The notes under the pieces were generated by a model. It had not been told where the DNA came from and searched no databases. It was given only the letters and a program-made list of their open reading frames with translations. The position numbers and the translations under genes are program-made. A DNA stretch of 27,495 nucleotides. Source: UBA1189 sp045126595 (GTDB taxonomy: Bacteria; Bacteroidota; Bacteroidia; Bacteroidales; Bacteroidaceae). Location of the stretch: NCBI GenBank assembly GCA_045126595.1, contig JBGVOS010000121.1, forward strand, positions 1 through 27,495, written 5' to 3'. Below are positions 1 to 6,755 of the stretch, in pieces; within the stretch, counting starts at the first letter, position 1, and each line of letters begins with the position of its first letter.

Positions 1-689
1 TATCTTTTTAGAATATTTTGCACTAAAATTTCATCAGTATCTTGATATCCTACATCTTTATGTTCACCTAGTAATCGCCGTTCAATTGGTAGGAACATTT
101 GTTCATAAGCACTTAGTACATCCTTGTCGTTTAATCTTGAAGGAGATAAGGTATGAAAGTCCGCATCATTATTTACTACTACAAAGTGAGCATATTGAAA
201 TATATTTTCTCCTTTTCTTTCTAAACGTAGTTGTAATCTATCACCAATAGCCATGTCATTCTCCAAAGCCTTTCTTTCAATATATCCTGTAAATAGGCCA
301 TTTTGAAATGAAAACAGATAGGAATCAATAGATATCTCGTTAATGACAACATCATATATGGTTCCTTCTCTAAGACTTCTATATAGTCTTGCAAGTTCTA
401 TTGGTGCTGTTATATCAATAGTAAGTATCGCAAATAATAGCCCTTGTTGATCTTCGATTGAGTCGATAACAGATGCTCTTAAGTGCGAACCAATAAATAT
501 TCGTTCCTTGATATAACTAATAGAATGAGTTATTGGAATCGTCGCAGAATTTACTGTTACATTTTGAGGATATAGGATACCGTAGTCAAACCCCTTCTGC
601 CCAGAAGTAACAACACGTCCCATTTCATCTATATGTAGTACTTTCAGTGGTAATTCTTTATTTAGATTTTTTTTCCTTATACTATCCAT
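1..689 (-). CDS. Unrecognised protein, C-terminus beyond window edge (partial)
   Basis: An open frame runs on the minus strand from an ATG at 687-689 to the window edge without a stop, giving about 229 residues. An in-frame TGA upstream leaves this ATG as the only sensible start. It begins MDSIRKKNLNKELPLKVLHI. I do not recognise the family. The stretch from about residue 105 to 160 alternates hydrophobic beta-like segments with glycines (YDVVINEIS, GLFTGYIERKAL, then a basic LQLRLERKG). This is vaguely like an S1/OB RNA-binding fold, but that is only an impression. It starts 40 nt after the WYL regulator on the same strand, so the two are probably co-transcribed. The DNA is AT-rich with many ATA and AGA codons, unlike the arabinose genes, which suggests acquired DNA. 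No signal peptide or membrane segment is seen. Confidence 0.75.
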   Translation of the reverse strand, partial: MDSIRKKNLNKELPLKVLHIDEMGRVVTSGQKGFDYGILYPQNVTVNSATIPITHSISYIKERIFIGSHLRASVIDSIEDQQGLLFAILTIDITAPIELARLYRSLREGTIYDVVINEISIDSYLFSFQNGLFTGYIERKALENDMAIGDRLQLRLERKGENIFQYAHFVVVNNDADFHTLSPSRLNDKDVLSAYEQMFLPIERRLLGEHKDVGYQDTDEILVQNILKR

Positions 690-729
690 ACAACAAATTT
701 GCTTTTCAATACCAGTAAAGTTGGTTCAT

Positions 730-1779
730 TTACTTAACGATACAAAGGTCAACATCTGTTATGCAACCATTTTGCACAGTAAAGTATTTCTTATAACTCT
801 CCATAACAACCTTAACAATTTCCTCTCTAAGGGATATTGGTTCAAGAACTTCAACATCAGAACCGAATGAAAGAATGAGTGAAATCAACTCGTTGTTGGG
901 GATAACATCAATAGATATTATACAATTATCCTTATCGACAAATCTCATGGACTCATGTAATGGCTTCGATGTGATATAGGAAAAACGATGTGGAGAGAAC
1001 TTTAATTTAATTTTCTCTACAGAAGCATCACGAGGTATAGTAACACCTATCACGTCATCAAAATATTCATTGAAATCAATGTCGGTAGGCTTATACCTCA
1101 AACCGATAGGAACACAATCTTCTATGCGATCAAGAGGGATATTGGTAATTGATTGGTATTTCTCATTGAGAGCAAGGAGAAACCATCGCGTATTGTATTG
1201 CTTGATATAATAAGGATGTATGTCCCACACAAATTCCTCGCCCTTGAAGTTGCGATATGTTACTCGCAAGCATTGTTTGTTTACAATACTATTGAATAGG
1301 GGCGAAAGATATTCCAAGCCTTTAAGGTATATATTTTGCTCAAAGTCGATTACACTCGCAGAGTTGCCCACAAGTTGGAACTTATCTTCCAGTTTGGATA
1401 TAATCTCTTCCACCCATTCAAAACTGGGGACTCCCTTGAATCGTGCAAGCGTATAGGTAGCTTCTTTAAGTTGGTCGAGTTCGGCCTTAGAGAGCGGTTG
1501 GTTGTTGATGGTAAAGTTCTTGTCTGAATATCTGTAATATACTCTCTTCCCATCTTTCAGACGATCAAGAGGAATATCCCATCCGGCTGCGCTCTCCATA
1601 AAACTGATATCATTAAATATCTGTCGTCGCTGTATGGAGGATTTCTCATCTCCCGTATAGTCATACAAAGCCTTATTGCACGTCTCAATGAGGTCCTCAA
1701 TATAAAAGTTGCGAGCCCAATTACTAAAGCACCTATCAAGTGCCTGGTATCTTATCATTGCGTGCTTATTCGTTGCCAT
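730..1779 (-). CDS. WYL-domain transcriptional regulator
   Basis: A 349-residue protein. It has an N-terminal winged-helix-like region (about residues 1-85), a linker helix region, a WYL domain at about 155-235, and a C-terminal WCX-like part (about 245-335). The WYL signature is present in altered form as WFL (W199-L201) in the context NTRWFLLALNEKYQ, followed by IPLDRIEDC, which matches the usual strand after the motif. WYL proteins are ligand-sensing regulators that bind nucleotides or nucleic acid and often control phage-defence or DNA-repair genes. The target here is not visible, but the co-directional unknown gene 40 nt downstream is the obvious candidate. The ATG at 1779 follows a good Bacteroidetes -7 box by about 20 nt, which supports this start. 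Length fits the Bacteroidales WYL family. Confidence 0.85.
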   Translation of the reverse strand: MATNKHAMIRYQALDRCFSNWARNFYIEDLIETCNKALYDYTGDEKSSIQRRQIFNDISFMESAAGWDIPLDRLKDGKRVYYRYSDKNFTINNQPLSKAELDQLKEATYTLARFKGVPSFEWVEEIISKLEDKFQLVGNSASVIDFEQNIYLKGLEYLSPLFNSIVNKQCLRVTYRNFKGEEFVWDIHPYYIKQYNTRWFLLALNEKYQSITNIPLDRIEDCVPIGLRYKPTDIDFNEYFDDVIGVTIPRDASVEKIKLKFSPHRFSYITSKPLHESMRFVDKDNCIISIDVIPNNELISLILSFGSDVEVLEPISLREEIVKVVMESYKKYFTVQNGCITDVDLCIVK

Positions 1780-1800
1780 GGTTCGTTCGTGCTAGTTTTC

Positions 1801-1809
1801 GCAAAGTTA
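1801..1809 (-). promoter_or_regulatory. Promoter -7 box of the WYL gene
   Basis: On the minus strand the sequence reads TAACTTTGC, an exact match to the Bacteroidetes -7 consensus TAnnTTTG. It ends about 20 nt before the WYL start codon. No convincing -33 TTTG stands at the usual distance, so the promoter may be weak or need an activator. Confidence 0.55.
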
Positions 1810-1885
1810 ACGATTCTCTTCGAAATAGTCTATTTGTTGATAGTTTTTTAATCTGCTTTTGGTTGCGGGTGTTGGTAGAAGAACC

Positions 1886-1920
1886 ATAAGTTTCCCCCTT
1901 TTTTAGTTTAGGTATCGGTA
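1886..1920. repeat. Extra outer copy of the left inverted-repeat motif
   Basis: A second copy of the outermost part of the inverted repeat: TTTCCCCC, a T-run, then AGGTATCGGTA at 1910-1920, repeated at 1989-1999. In between lie two near copies of a 12-nt unit, AACGATAACGAG and AACGATAACGAA (1941-1964). The gap 1780-2095 holds the WYL promoter, these repeats and the left inverted repeat, and no gene that I can see. Confidence 0.6.
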
Positions 1921-1969
1921 GAAGAAAAGCTAGGCTTTTCAACGATAACGAGAACGATAACGAAAACTA

Positions 1970-2064
1970 GTTTTTCCTTTTTTGACCTAGGTATCGGTAA
2001 TTGCTTGTAACCATCTGTAAACAAGTGAACTGTCGACCGATACCCCCGTTGCGGGGTGTCGGTC
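1970..2064 (+). repeat. Left terminal inverted repeat with hairpin
   Basis: These 95 nt align without gaps to the reverse complement of 4717-4811, with about 73 of 95 positions identical by my hand count. The inner 30 nt are nearly identical and form a hairpin with a 12-bp stem: GACCGATACCCC at 2035-2046, loop CGTTGC, GGGGTGTCGGTC at 2053-2064. No T-run follows on either strand, so it is not an obvious intrinsic terminator. Confidence 0.75.
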
Positions 2065-2065
2065 A

Positions 2066-2100
2066 CCCTAAACTCTAAACCCTAAACCCTAAACCCTAAA
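2066..2100 (-). repeat. Heptamer array at the 3' end of the HU gene
   Basis: Five tandem 7-nt units: CCCTAAA, CTCTAAA, then CCCTAAA three times. On the minus strand this reads TTTAGGG repeats, and the HU stop codon TAG (2098-2096) is inside the first unit. The resemblance to plant-type telomere repeats is coincidental in a bacterial context. Confidence 0.85.
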
Positions 2101-2719
2101 CCGGTATATACTGCCTCTGATTCTTCGGTCCGATGGCGATGAGCTTGCCTGCCTTGACGAGTTCCTTGAGTTTGAGGAGTGCGGTGTGGCGGCTACATTC
2201 GCAGATGCGCTCGAAGGTGGAGCGGCTCATGCTGTCGTTGGTGGCGAAGTACTCCGTGAGGCGCTTCTCGATGACGGCATCGGTGAGCTTCTTGGTGCCT
2301 GTGGGGCCTCCACTCACGACCTTGGCTGAGCGCATGGCATGCTGCAGCTCTGCGCAGGGAGCAAAGGAGATGCGGCTCACGCTGATGTCCTTGGAGGTGA
2401 TGTGGTCTTCCTTGCGCTTGTTGCCACAGGTGAGGGTGAGGCTGAAGGTGCCCAGGTGATCCAGTTCCACGCGATTGCCGTCGAGGAGGGCATCGGCGAG
2501 ATGTTGCCCCACGGCTTGCAGCACGGCCAGCACGTCGGCTTGGGTGATGCTGCTGGCATGGTTGATGGCATCGGCCAGCTTGCAGGTGGTGATGACTTCG
2601 CTCCCCACGATGGTGACGCCCATGGCGGGGTTCTTCTTGGTGGCACGGCCGGTGAGGTCGTTGCGTTCGTAGAGTTGGTAGGCAATGGTGCCTGACTTCT
2701 TGGTGGTTGCTTTTTTCAT
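2096..2719 (-). CDS. HU-like DNA-binding protein with C-terminal winged helix
   Basis: A 207-residue protein starting MKKATTKKSGTIAYQLYERN. I chose the ATG at 2719 rather than the frame's first ATG at 2842, because the extra 41 residues are low-complexity and are encoded across a leader hairpin. Residues 1-135 match the Bacteroidetes HU/IHF-related family (GVTIVGSEVITTCKLADAI, then LDGNRVELDHLGTFSLTL). Residues 143-207 look like a winged helix (LTDAVIEKRLTEYF, RSTFERICECSRHTALLKLK), the HU-HIG type of architecture. It should bind DNA in the cytoplasm, but its targets are unknown. It is divergent from virE across 556 nt of repeat-rich DNA. Its stop codon is supplied by the adjoining heptamer array, which is odd and is mirrored at virE. 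Confidence 0.85.
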   Translation of the reverse strand: MKKATTKKSGTIAYQLYERNDLTGRATKKNPAMGVTIVGSEVITTCKLADAINHASSITQADVLAVLQAVGQHLADALLDGNRVELDHLGTFSLTLTCGNKRKEDHITSKDISVSRISFAPCAELQHAMRSAKVVSGGPTGTKKLTDAVIEKRLTEYFATNDSMSRSTFERICECSRHTALLKLKELVKAGKLIAIGPKNQRQYIPV

Positions 2720-2793
2720 AAAGAGAGAGCCTCTCCCCCCGCAAGACTGCCAAAGCATACTCCTTGGTGCTGATAAACCAGCAGTCGTCGCAA

Positions 2794-2814
2794 CCGACGC
2801 TCCTTTCGCGTCGG
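2794..2814 (-). promoter_or_regulatory. Leader hairpin upstream of the HU gene
   Basis: A perfect 7-bp stem (CCGACGC / GCGTCGG) with a 7-nt loop lies 75 nt upstream of the HU start codon. Closer to the gene, the minus strand reads TATGCTTTGG around 2750, like a -7 box with one extra base. Whether the hairpin lies in the transcript depends on the start site, which I cannot fix. Confidence 0.35.
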
Positions 2815-2880
2815 CCCCCATAGGGAGGGAGCTGGCAGGCATCGCGGCGTTTATTTAATTAGTAATTATAATTTTCGTTT

Positions 2881-2964
2881 AGGGTTTAGAGTTTAGAGTT
2901 TAGTGTTTAGGGTGTAGTGTTTAGTATTCACGCTCATCTTTAACCCATAACCTATAACCTATAA
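2881..2964 (+). repeat. Two heptamer arrays in the HU-virE intergenic region
   Basis: 2881-2929 is seven tandem units: AGGGTTT, AGAGTTT (twice), AGTGTTT, AGGGTGT, AGTGTTT, AGTATTC. At 2942-2962 there is a second type: AACCCAT, AACCTAT, AACCTAT. The intergenic stretch 2720-3275 also holds the HU leader hairpin, a 22-nt array (3076-3163) and the virE promoter. I see no gene in it. Confidence 0.8.
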
Positions 2965-3075
2965 CCGTGGCAAAGCCACATTAACCGTTAAAATTGCAAT
3001 CTCTGAAGTAGCAAAATTGGGGTTGTTTTTCTAACTTTTCACTTTTATTTCGCAAAAATTTAAAATTTGTTCTTC

Positions 3076-3163
3076 TTATTGTCTGCTGGACTGCAGACGC
3101 ACGTATGCAGGGCGGTGTACGCGACTATGCAGAGCTGTGAATGCGCGTATGCCGTGCGGCATA
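3076..3163 (+). repeat. Four 22-nt units with internal hairpins upstream of virE
   Basis: The motif T[A/C]TGC recurs at exactly 22-nt steps (3082, 3104, 3126, 3148), defining four units. The first contains hairpin GTCTGC-TGGACT-GCAGAC (3081-3098) and the last GTATGCC-GTGC-GGCATAC (3147-3164). The array is closed by CTTATTGT (3075-3082) and its reverse complement ACAATAAG (3163-3170). A further CTTATTGT stands at 3234-3241 beside the virE promoter. It may be an operator array or a structured RNA. No function is known to me. Confidence 0.7.
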
Positions 3164-3237
3164 CAATAAGTTTGTTTGATGCAAAGTTACGGAAAAGTTT
3201 GTCTACGAGCAAGCATTTACCCATCGAAAATATCTTA

Positions 3238-3268
3238 TTGTAAGGGCTTTTCGGGGGATATATCTTTG
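3238..3268 (+). promoter_or_regulatory. virE promoter
   Basis: TTG at 3238-3240, then 20 nt, then TATCTTTG at 3261-3268. This fits the Bacteroidetes -33/-7 pattern exactly at the -7 box. The -7 box ends 7 nt before the ATG at 3276, so the 5' leader would be extremely short or absent. The -33 overlaps one copy of the CTTATTGT motif, so a protein binding that motif could block it. Confidence 0.6.
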
Positions 3269-3275
3269 CAGCGTT

Positions 3276-4664
3276 ATGAAAATGTCTAATGCTAAAAATC
3301 TCCGCCGTGAAGTGAAACGTCAGCTCAAGGAGCTGCGCGGCAGAGTCGGCCAGATGGCTGTTGGTAAATTGAAAATTGAAAATGGAGAATTGAAAATTAG
3401 TAGTACCGACTGTGAGAATATAGTTGATGCTATGATTAACGATGAACGTTTAACGTTGAACGAGGAAGGAGTGGTGAACGATGAGGGGCAATCTTGCAAC
3501 TCTCATCTTTCCACTTTCAACTCCCAAAAGCCTACATTGCCTGACCTGGAGCAGTTTGTGCGGCGCGACTATGACCTGCGCTACAATGTCTTGACCGAGC
3601 AGGCGGAGTATCGCCGTCGTGATGAGGTGGATGGTGAGTATAGGCCAGTTACGCAGCGTGTGTATCGCACCTGGCTCACCGACCTGCAACGGGAGGGCAT
3701 GGAGTTCTGGAAGATCGATGGGCTGCGCACGGCCATAGAGTCGATGCACATCGAGGACTACCATCCCGTGAAGCACTACTTCGGCACGTTGCCCCAGTGG
3801 GATGGAGAGGACCGCATCGGTCCCCTCATGCGTCGCCTCACGCGGGATGAGGTGATGGTGGGCTACCTCGGCCGCTGGCTGCTGGCCTTCGTGGCGCAGG
3901 CACAGGGTGGGGAAGAGGCGCTCTATGCCAACAGTGTGGCACCCATCCTCATCAGCGAGCAGCAGGGATGGCACAAGAGTACCTTCTGCCGTCTGTTGCT
4001 ACCGCCCGAGCTGAGGATGTTCTACACCGACAACTTCAACCTCACGGCCGAGAGCCAGTGTGAACGCCGCCTGACGGACTGCCTGCTCATCAACCTCGAC
4101 GAGTATGACCGCTACTCGGCACGCAAGCAGAGCACGCTGAAGAACCTCATGCAGATGTCCTCGCTGCGTATGCGCAAGGCCTATGCCCGCAATGCCACCA
4201 CGCTGCCCCGCATAGCCTCGTTCATCGGTACCAGTAACACACCCTATCTGCTCACCGACCCCACGGGTAGCCGCCGCTTCCTCTGCGTGGAACTCGAGGC
4301 GATGATCGATGTGGATACGCCCATCGAGCACAAGCAACTGTATGCGCAGTGCATGTACCTGTTAAACAGTGGGGAGCGTTATCACTTCACTGCCGAGGAG
4401 GTCAAGGACATCGAGCAGCGCAACCGCGCCTACCGACACATCCCACCCGTGGAGGAGCACTGCATGAGATACTTCCGCCAGCCCCGTGAGGGCGAAGAGC
4501 CGCAGCTGCTCACGGCGGCCGACATTTATGAGCACCTGCGCCAGCGCAATCCTCGCCTCATGCGTGGGGTTTGCGAGCGGAACTTCGGTGCACTGCTACG
4601 CGAGTGGGGCTTCGAGCGCAGGGAACATAAGCACCGCAGGGTGTATAGGGTGGTTTGTGTTTAG
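3276..4664 (+). CDS. VirE-family P-loop helicase/primase-like protein
   Basis: A 462-residue protein of the VirE (PF05272-type) family common in Bacteroidales mobile DNA. The ATPase core spans about residues 165-345: a Walker A-like EQQGWHKSTF (228-237), Walker B LLINLDEYD (270-278), a GTSN sensor (318-321), and the arginine motif DPTGSRRFLCVE (328-339). Such folds act as SF3-like helicases in replication or plasmid maintenance. The role of chromosomal copies is not known. Walker A lacks the usual GxGKS glycine, having WHKST. Residues 31-86 are encoded largely by 7-nt repeats and look like a low-complexity insert. The ATG at 3276 sits directly behind a good promoter. The stop TAG lies at the start of the 3' heptamer array, as at the HU gene. 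A C-terminal helical region (about 370-462) probably binds DNA. Confidence 0.85.
   Translation: MKMSNAKNLRREVKRQLKELRGRVGQMAVGKLKIENGELKISSTDCENIVDAMINDERLTLNEEGVVNDEGQSCNSHLSTFNSQKPTLPDLEQFVRRDYDLRYNVLTEQAEYRRRDEVDGEYRPVTQRVYRTWLTDLQREGMEFWKIDGLRTAIESMHIEDYHPVKHYFGTLPQWDGEDRIGPLMRRLTRDEVMVGYLGRWLLAFVAQAQGGEEALYANSVAPILISEQQGWHKSTFCRLLLPPELRMFYTDNFNLTAESQCERRLTDCLLINLDEYDRYSARKQSTLKNLMQMSSLRMRKAYARNATTLPRIASFIGTSNTPYLLTDPTGSRRFLCVELEAMIDVDTPIEHKQLYAQCMYLLNSGERYHFTAEEVKDIEQRNRAYRHIPPVEEHCMRYFRQPREGEEPQLLTAADIYEHLRQRNPRLMRGVCERNFGALLREWGFERREHKHRRVYRVVCV
3367..3524 (+). repeat. Three kinds of heptamer tract inside the virE reading frame
   Basis: 3367-3394 reads AATTGAA, AATTGAA, AATGGAG, AATTGAA. 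3438-3465 reads AACGATG, AACGTTT, AACGTTG, AACGAGG. 3497-3524 reads CAACTCT, CATCTTT, CCACTTT, CAACTCC. Each is four units long and translated as part of virE (for example KLKIENGELKI). Because 7 is not a multiple of 3, gain or loss of one unit would shift the frame. Confidence 0.8.
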
Positions 4665-4704
4665 GGTGTAGTGTTTAGTGTTTAGTGTGTAGGGTTTAGT
4701 AGGT
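4663..4704 (+). repeat. Heptamer array at the 3' end of virE
   Basis: Six tandem units: AGGGTGT, AGTGTTT, AGTGTTT, AGTGTGT, AGGGTTT, AGTAGGT. The virE stop TAG (4662-4664) overlaps the first unit. It is the mirror image of the array at the HU 3' end. Confidence 0.85.
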
Positions 4705-4716
4705 TGTGAGATGTGC

Positions 4717-4811
4717 GACCGACACCCCGCAACGGGGGTGTCGGTCGTCAAATATCATATATACAGATAGTTATATTCGATTACCGACACCTGGACTGAA
4801 AAAGGGGAAAC
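4717..4811 (-). repeat. Right terminal inverted repeat with hairpin
   Basis: Partner of 1970-2064. The inner hairpin has a perfect 12-bp stem, GACCGACACCCC (4717-4728) and GGGGTGTCGGTC (4735-4746), with loop GCAACG. The outer part reads ATTACCGACACC and then an A-run and GGGGAAAC. Just outside is GATTATCGTTATCGTTG (4823-4839), the inverse of the AACGATAACGA motif on the left. Confidence 0.75.
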
Positions 4812-4920
4812 TTTATTTTTTTGATTATCGTTATCGTTGTCTGGAGTCTGCATCTCCAATAAAGGGAATAATATAGGAGTTGTCCAACAACACTAAAATT
4901 TCAGCGATGGTGTCATTGCT

Positions 4921-5021
4921 TTCAGCGACCTAAAGGTTCCGACAAAGCGAAGCGCCGAGGGATCTCGCGCTGGGACTTTACCAGGACACTTTGCGAGATG
5001 CTTCACGATGTTCAGCATGAC
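4921..5021 (-). repeat. Dispersed Bacteroidales inverted-repeat element, copy 1
   Basis: Contains GGATCTCGCG at 4960-4969 and CGAGATGCTTCACGATGTTC followed by AGCATGAC at 4994-5021. The latter is the reverse complement of the motif family seen at 11888-11969. Elements of this GTCATGCTGAAC...GAGATCC type are scattered through many Bacteroidales genomes. The rest of the gap 4812-5059 shows no gene or other structure that I can support. Confidence 0.6.
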
Positions 5022-5059
5022 ACGAGACGTTTTTGGCAACGTCTCTATTATTGCCAATA

Positions 5060-5099
5060 AAAAATCAGAGCCGCCCGTAAAGGATATCGGGCGGCTCTG
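5060..5099 (-). terminator. Intrinsic terminator of the arabinose operon
   Basis: A perfect 12-bp stem (CAGAGCCGCCCG at 5066-5077 with CGGGCGGCTCTG at 5088-5099) and a 10-nt loop. Read on the minus strand it is followed by TTTTTTA. It lies 25 nt beyond the kinase stop codon, the right place to end the operon. Confidence 0.9.
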
Positions 5100-5123
5100 A
5101 ACGTTATAGTATGTGCTTCGATG

Positions 5124-6722
5124 TTACTTCTTTGCCTGCACGGCTGCTGCCTCGATGGGGAGGCAAGCCTTGTAGTTTTCGATGTAGGCATTGAAGCCGG
5201 CTACGTCTTCGGCAGTGGGAGCTATCTCTTCACCGGTGTTGCCGCCAAAGACTACCTCCTCGAGGTAATCTTCGAGTGAGCGCTTGTCGGCATTGTTCAC
5301 CAAGTAAGAGCCGAGCAATGCCATACCCCAAGCACCACCTTCACCTGCGGTCTCCATCACAGAGATGGGTGAGTTGATGGCTGCTGCGAGGATGCGCTGG
5401 CCTACGCCCTTGGTCTTGAAGAGACCGCCGTGGCCGGTGATGCGGTCGACACGGATCTTCTCTTCGTTGAAGAGGATGTCGTTGCCGATCTTGAGTGCAC
5501 CTACTGAGGCGTGCAGGTGGGCACGCATGAAGTTGGCGAGGTTGAACTTGTCACCTGCCGAGCGCACAAACAAGGGGCGACCCTCCTCCATGCCGGTGAG
5601 GGGCTCACCAGAGATGTAGTTGTAGGATACGAGTCCGCCACAATCGGTGTCGCCGGTGAGGGCGTGGTTGTAGAGCTTGCCGAAGATCTCGTTCATGTCG
5701 ACGGGGATACCCATCAGCTCCTGATACTCCTTGAAGAGGTTGACCCAAGCGTTGAGGTCCGAGGTGCAGTTGTTACAGTGCACCATTGCCACGAGGCTGC
5801 CGTCGGGGGTGGTGACCATATCGATGGCTTCGTAGGGCTTAGAGAGCTCTTTCTCCAACACGATCATGGAGAATGATGAGGTACCTGCCGACACGTTACC
5901 TGTGCGCTGCTTCACGGCGTTGGTGGCTACCATGCCGGTGCCTGCGTCGCCCTCAGGAGGACATACGGGAACGCCTGCCTTGAGGTGGCCCGACGGGTCG
6001 AGCTTCTTGGCGCCCTCCTCGGTGAGGAAGCCAGCGTTCTCACCAGCGACCAATACCTTGGGGAGGATGTCGGTGAGCTTCCAGCTGTAACCCTTGGAGG
6101 CTACGAGGGTGTCGAACTTGCTGACCATCTCTGCAGAGTAGTTCTTGGTGGTCGGGTCGACGGGTATCATACCTGATGCATCGCCTACGCCCAATACGAG
6201 CTCGCCTGTCACCTGCCAGTGTACGTAGCCGGCAAGGGTGGTGAGGAAGTCGATGTTGCCCACGTGCTCCTCGCCATTGAGGATGGCTTGGTAGAGGTGT
6301 GAGATGCTCCAACGCAAGGGGATGTTGTAGACGAAGAGCTCTGACAATGCAGCGGCTGCCTGGCCGGTATTGGTGTTGCGCCAGGTGCGGAAGGGCACGA
6401 GGATATTGGCATCCTTGTCGAAGGCCATGTAGCCGTGCATCATGGCACTGAAGCCGATGGCAGCAAGGGTCTCGATCTCGGTGTCGTACTGCTTCTGCAC
6501 ATCCTTGCGGAGGTCGGCATAGCAGTCCTGCAAACCGTGCCAGATGGCATCGATGCTATAGGTCCACAAGCCGTCGACCAACTGGTTCTCCCAGGTGTGG
6601 CTGCCCTGTGCAATGGGCTTATTGTCCTGGTCGATGAGGACGGCCTTGATGCGGGTCGAACCAAACTCAATACCGAGGATGGCCTTGCCCGATTCGATGG
6701 TTTGTTTTGCGGTTAAGCTCAT
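5124..6722 (-). CDS. araB: FGGY-family kinase, probable L-ribulokinase
   Basis: A 532-residue cytoplasmic kinase expected to phosphorylate L-ribulose to L-ribulose-5-phosphate with ATP. The N-terminal FGGY lobe starts ILGIEFGSTRIKAVLID (15-31), with MMHGYMAF (95-102) before the substrate region. The catalytic aspartate is probably D259 in PPEGDAGTG. The C-terminal lobe has TGHGGLFKT (429-437) and ETAGEGGAWGMALLGSYL. The start at 6722 (MSLTAKQTIESGK) is preferred over the frame's upstream ATG at 6821, because the extension is translated repeat DNA. It is the last gene of the operon, 134 nt after araA, and that gap holds a large inverted repeat. The substrate is assigned from neighbours araA and araD, since FGGY sequence alone would also allow xylulokinase. 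Confidence 0.88.
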   Translation of the reverse strand: MSLTAKQTIESGKAILGIEFGSTRIKAVLIDQDNKPIAQGSHTWENQLVDGLWTYSIDAIWHGLQDCYADLRKDVQKQYDTEIETLAAIGFSAMMHGYMAFDKDANILVPFRTWRNTNTGQAAAALSELFVYNIPLRWSISHLYQAILNGEEHVGNIDFLTTLAGYVHWQVTGELVLGVGDASGMIPVDPTTKNYSAEMVSKFDTLVASKGYSWKLTDILPKVLVAGENAGFLTEEGAKKLDPSGHLKAGVPVCPPEGDAGTGMVATNAVKQRTGNVSAGTSSFSMIVLEKELSKPYEAIDMVTTPDGSLVAMVHCNNCTSDLNAWVNLFKEYQELMGIPVDMNEIFGKLYNHALTGDTDCGGLVSYNYISGEPLTGMEEGRPLFVRSAGDKFNLANFMRAHLHASVGALKIGNDILFNEEKIRVDRITGHGGLFKTKGVGQRILAAAINSPISVMETAGEGGAWGMALLGSYLVNNADKRSLEDYLEEVVFGGNTGEEIAPTAEDVAGFNAYIENYKACLPIEAAAVQAKK

Positions 6723-6755
6723 AGTGATAAGTTTATAATGGAGACCCAGACAAGA

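Larger units (their letters stand above)
1941..4840. mobile_element. Candidate HU-VirE element bounded by inverted repeats
   Basis: The divergent HU and virE genes lie inside a nearly symmetrical frame. Read inwards from either end there is an AACGATAACGA motif, a pyrimidine-rich stretch, a GGTATCGGTAAT or GGTGTCGGTAAT motif, 31 nt of looser match, a 12-bp-stem hairpin, an array of 7-nt repeats, and then the 3' end of a gene whose stop codon is in the first heptamer. No transposase or integrase is encoded, and no target-site duplication was found by eye. If mobile, it would need help in trans. HU-VirE pairs recur in many Bacteroidales genomes. That this particular unit moves is inference. Confidence 0.5.

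Noticed and set aside
2066..2100. Telomere-like CCCTAAA repeats as a sign of eukaryotic or linear-chromosome DNA
   Set aside because: Surroundings are plainly bacterial, the units are degenerate, and other 7-mers occur nearby. It is a local heptamer repeat.
2720..2842. N-terminal extension of the HU protein to the ATG at 2842
   Set aside because: The extra 41 residues are encoded over a leader hairpin and have no family match. MKKATTKKSG at 2719 is a normal start.
3450..3974. 174-codon minus-strand frame opposite virE
   Set aside because: Antisense shadow of the VirE ATPase region with no recognisable domain.
4717..4746. Hairpin as intrinsic terminator of virE
   Set aside because: No T-run follows, and the same hairpin occurs inverted at the other end of the element, so it belongs to the inverted repeat.
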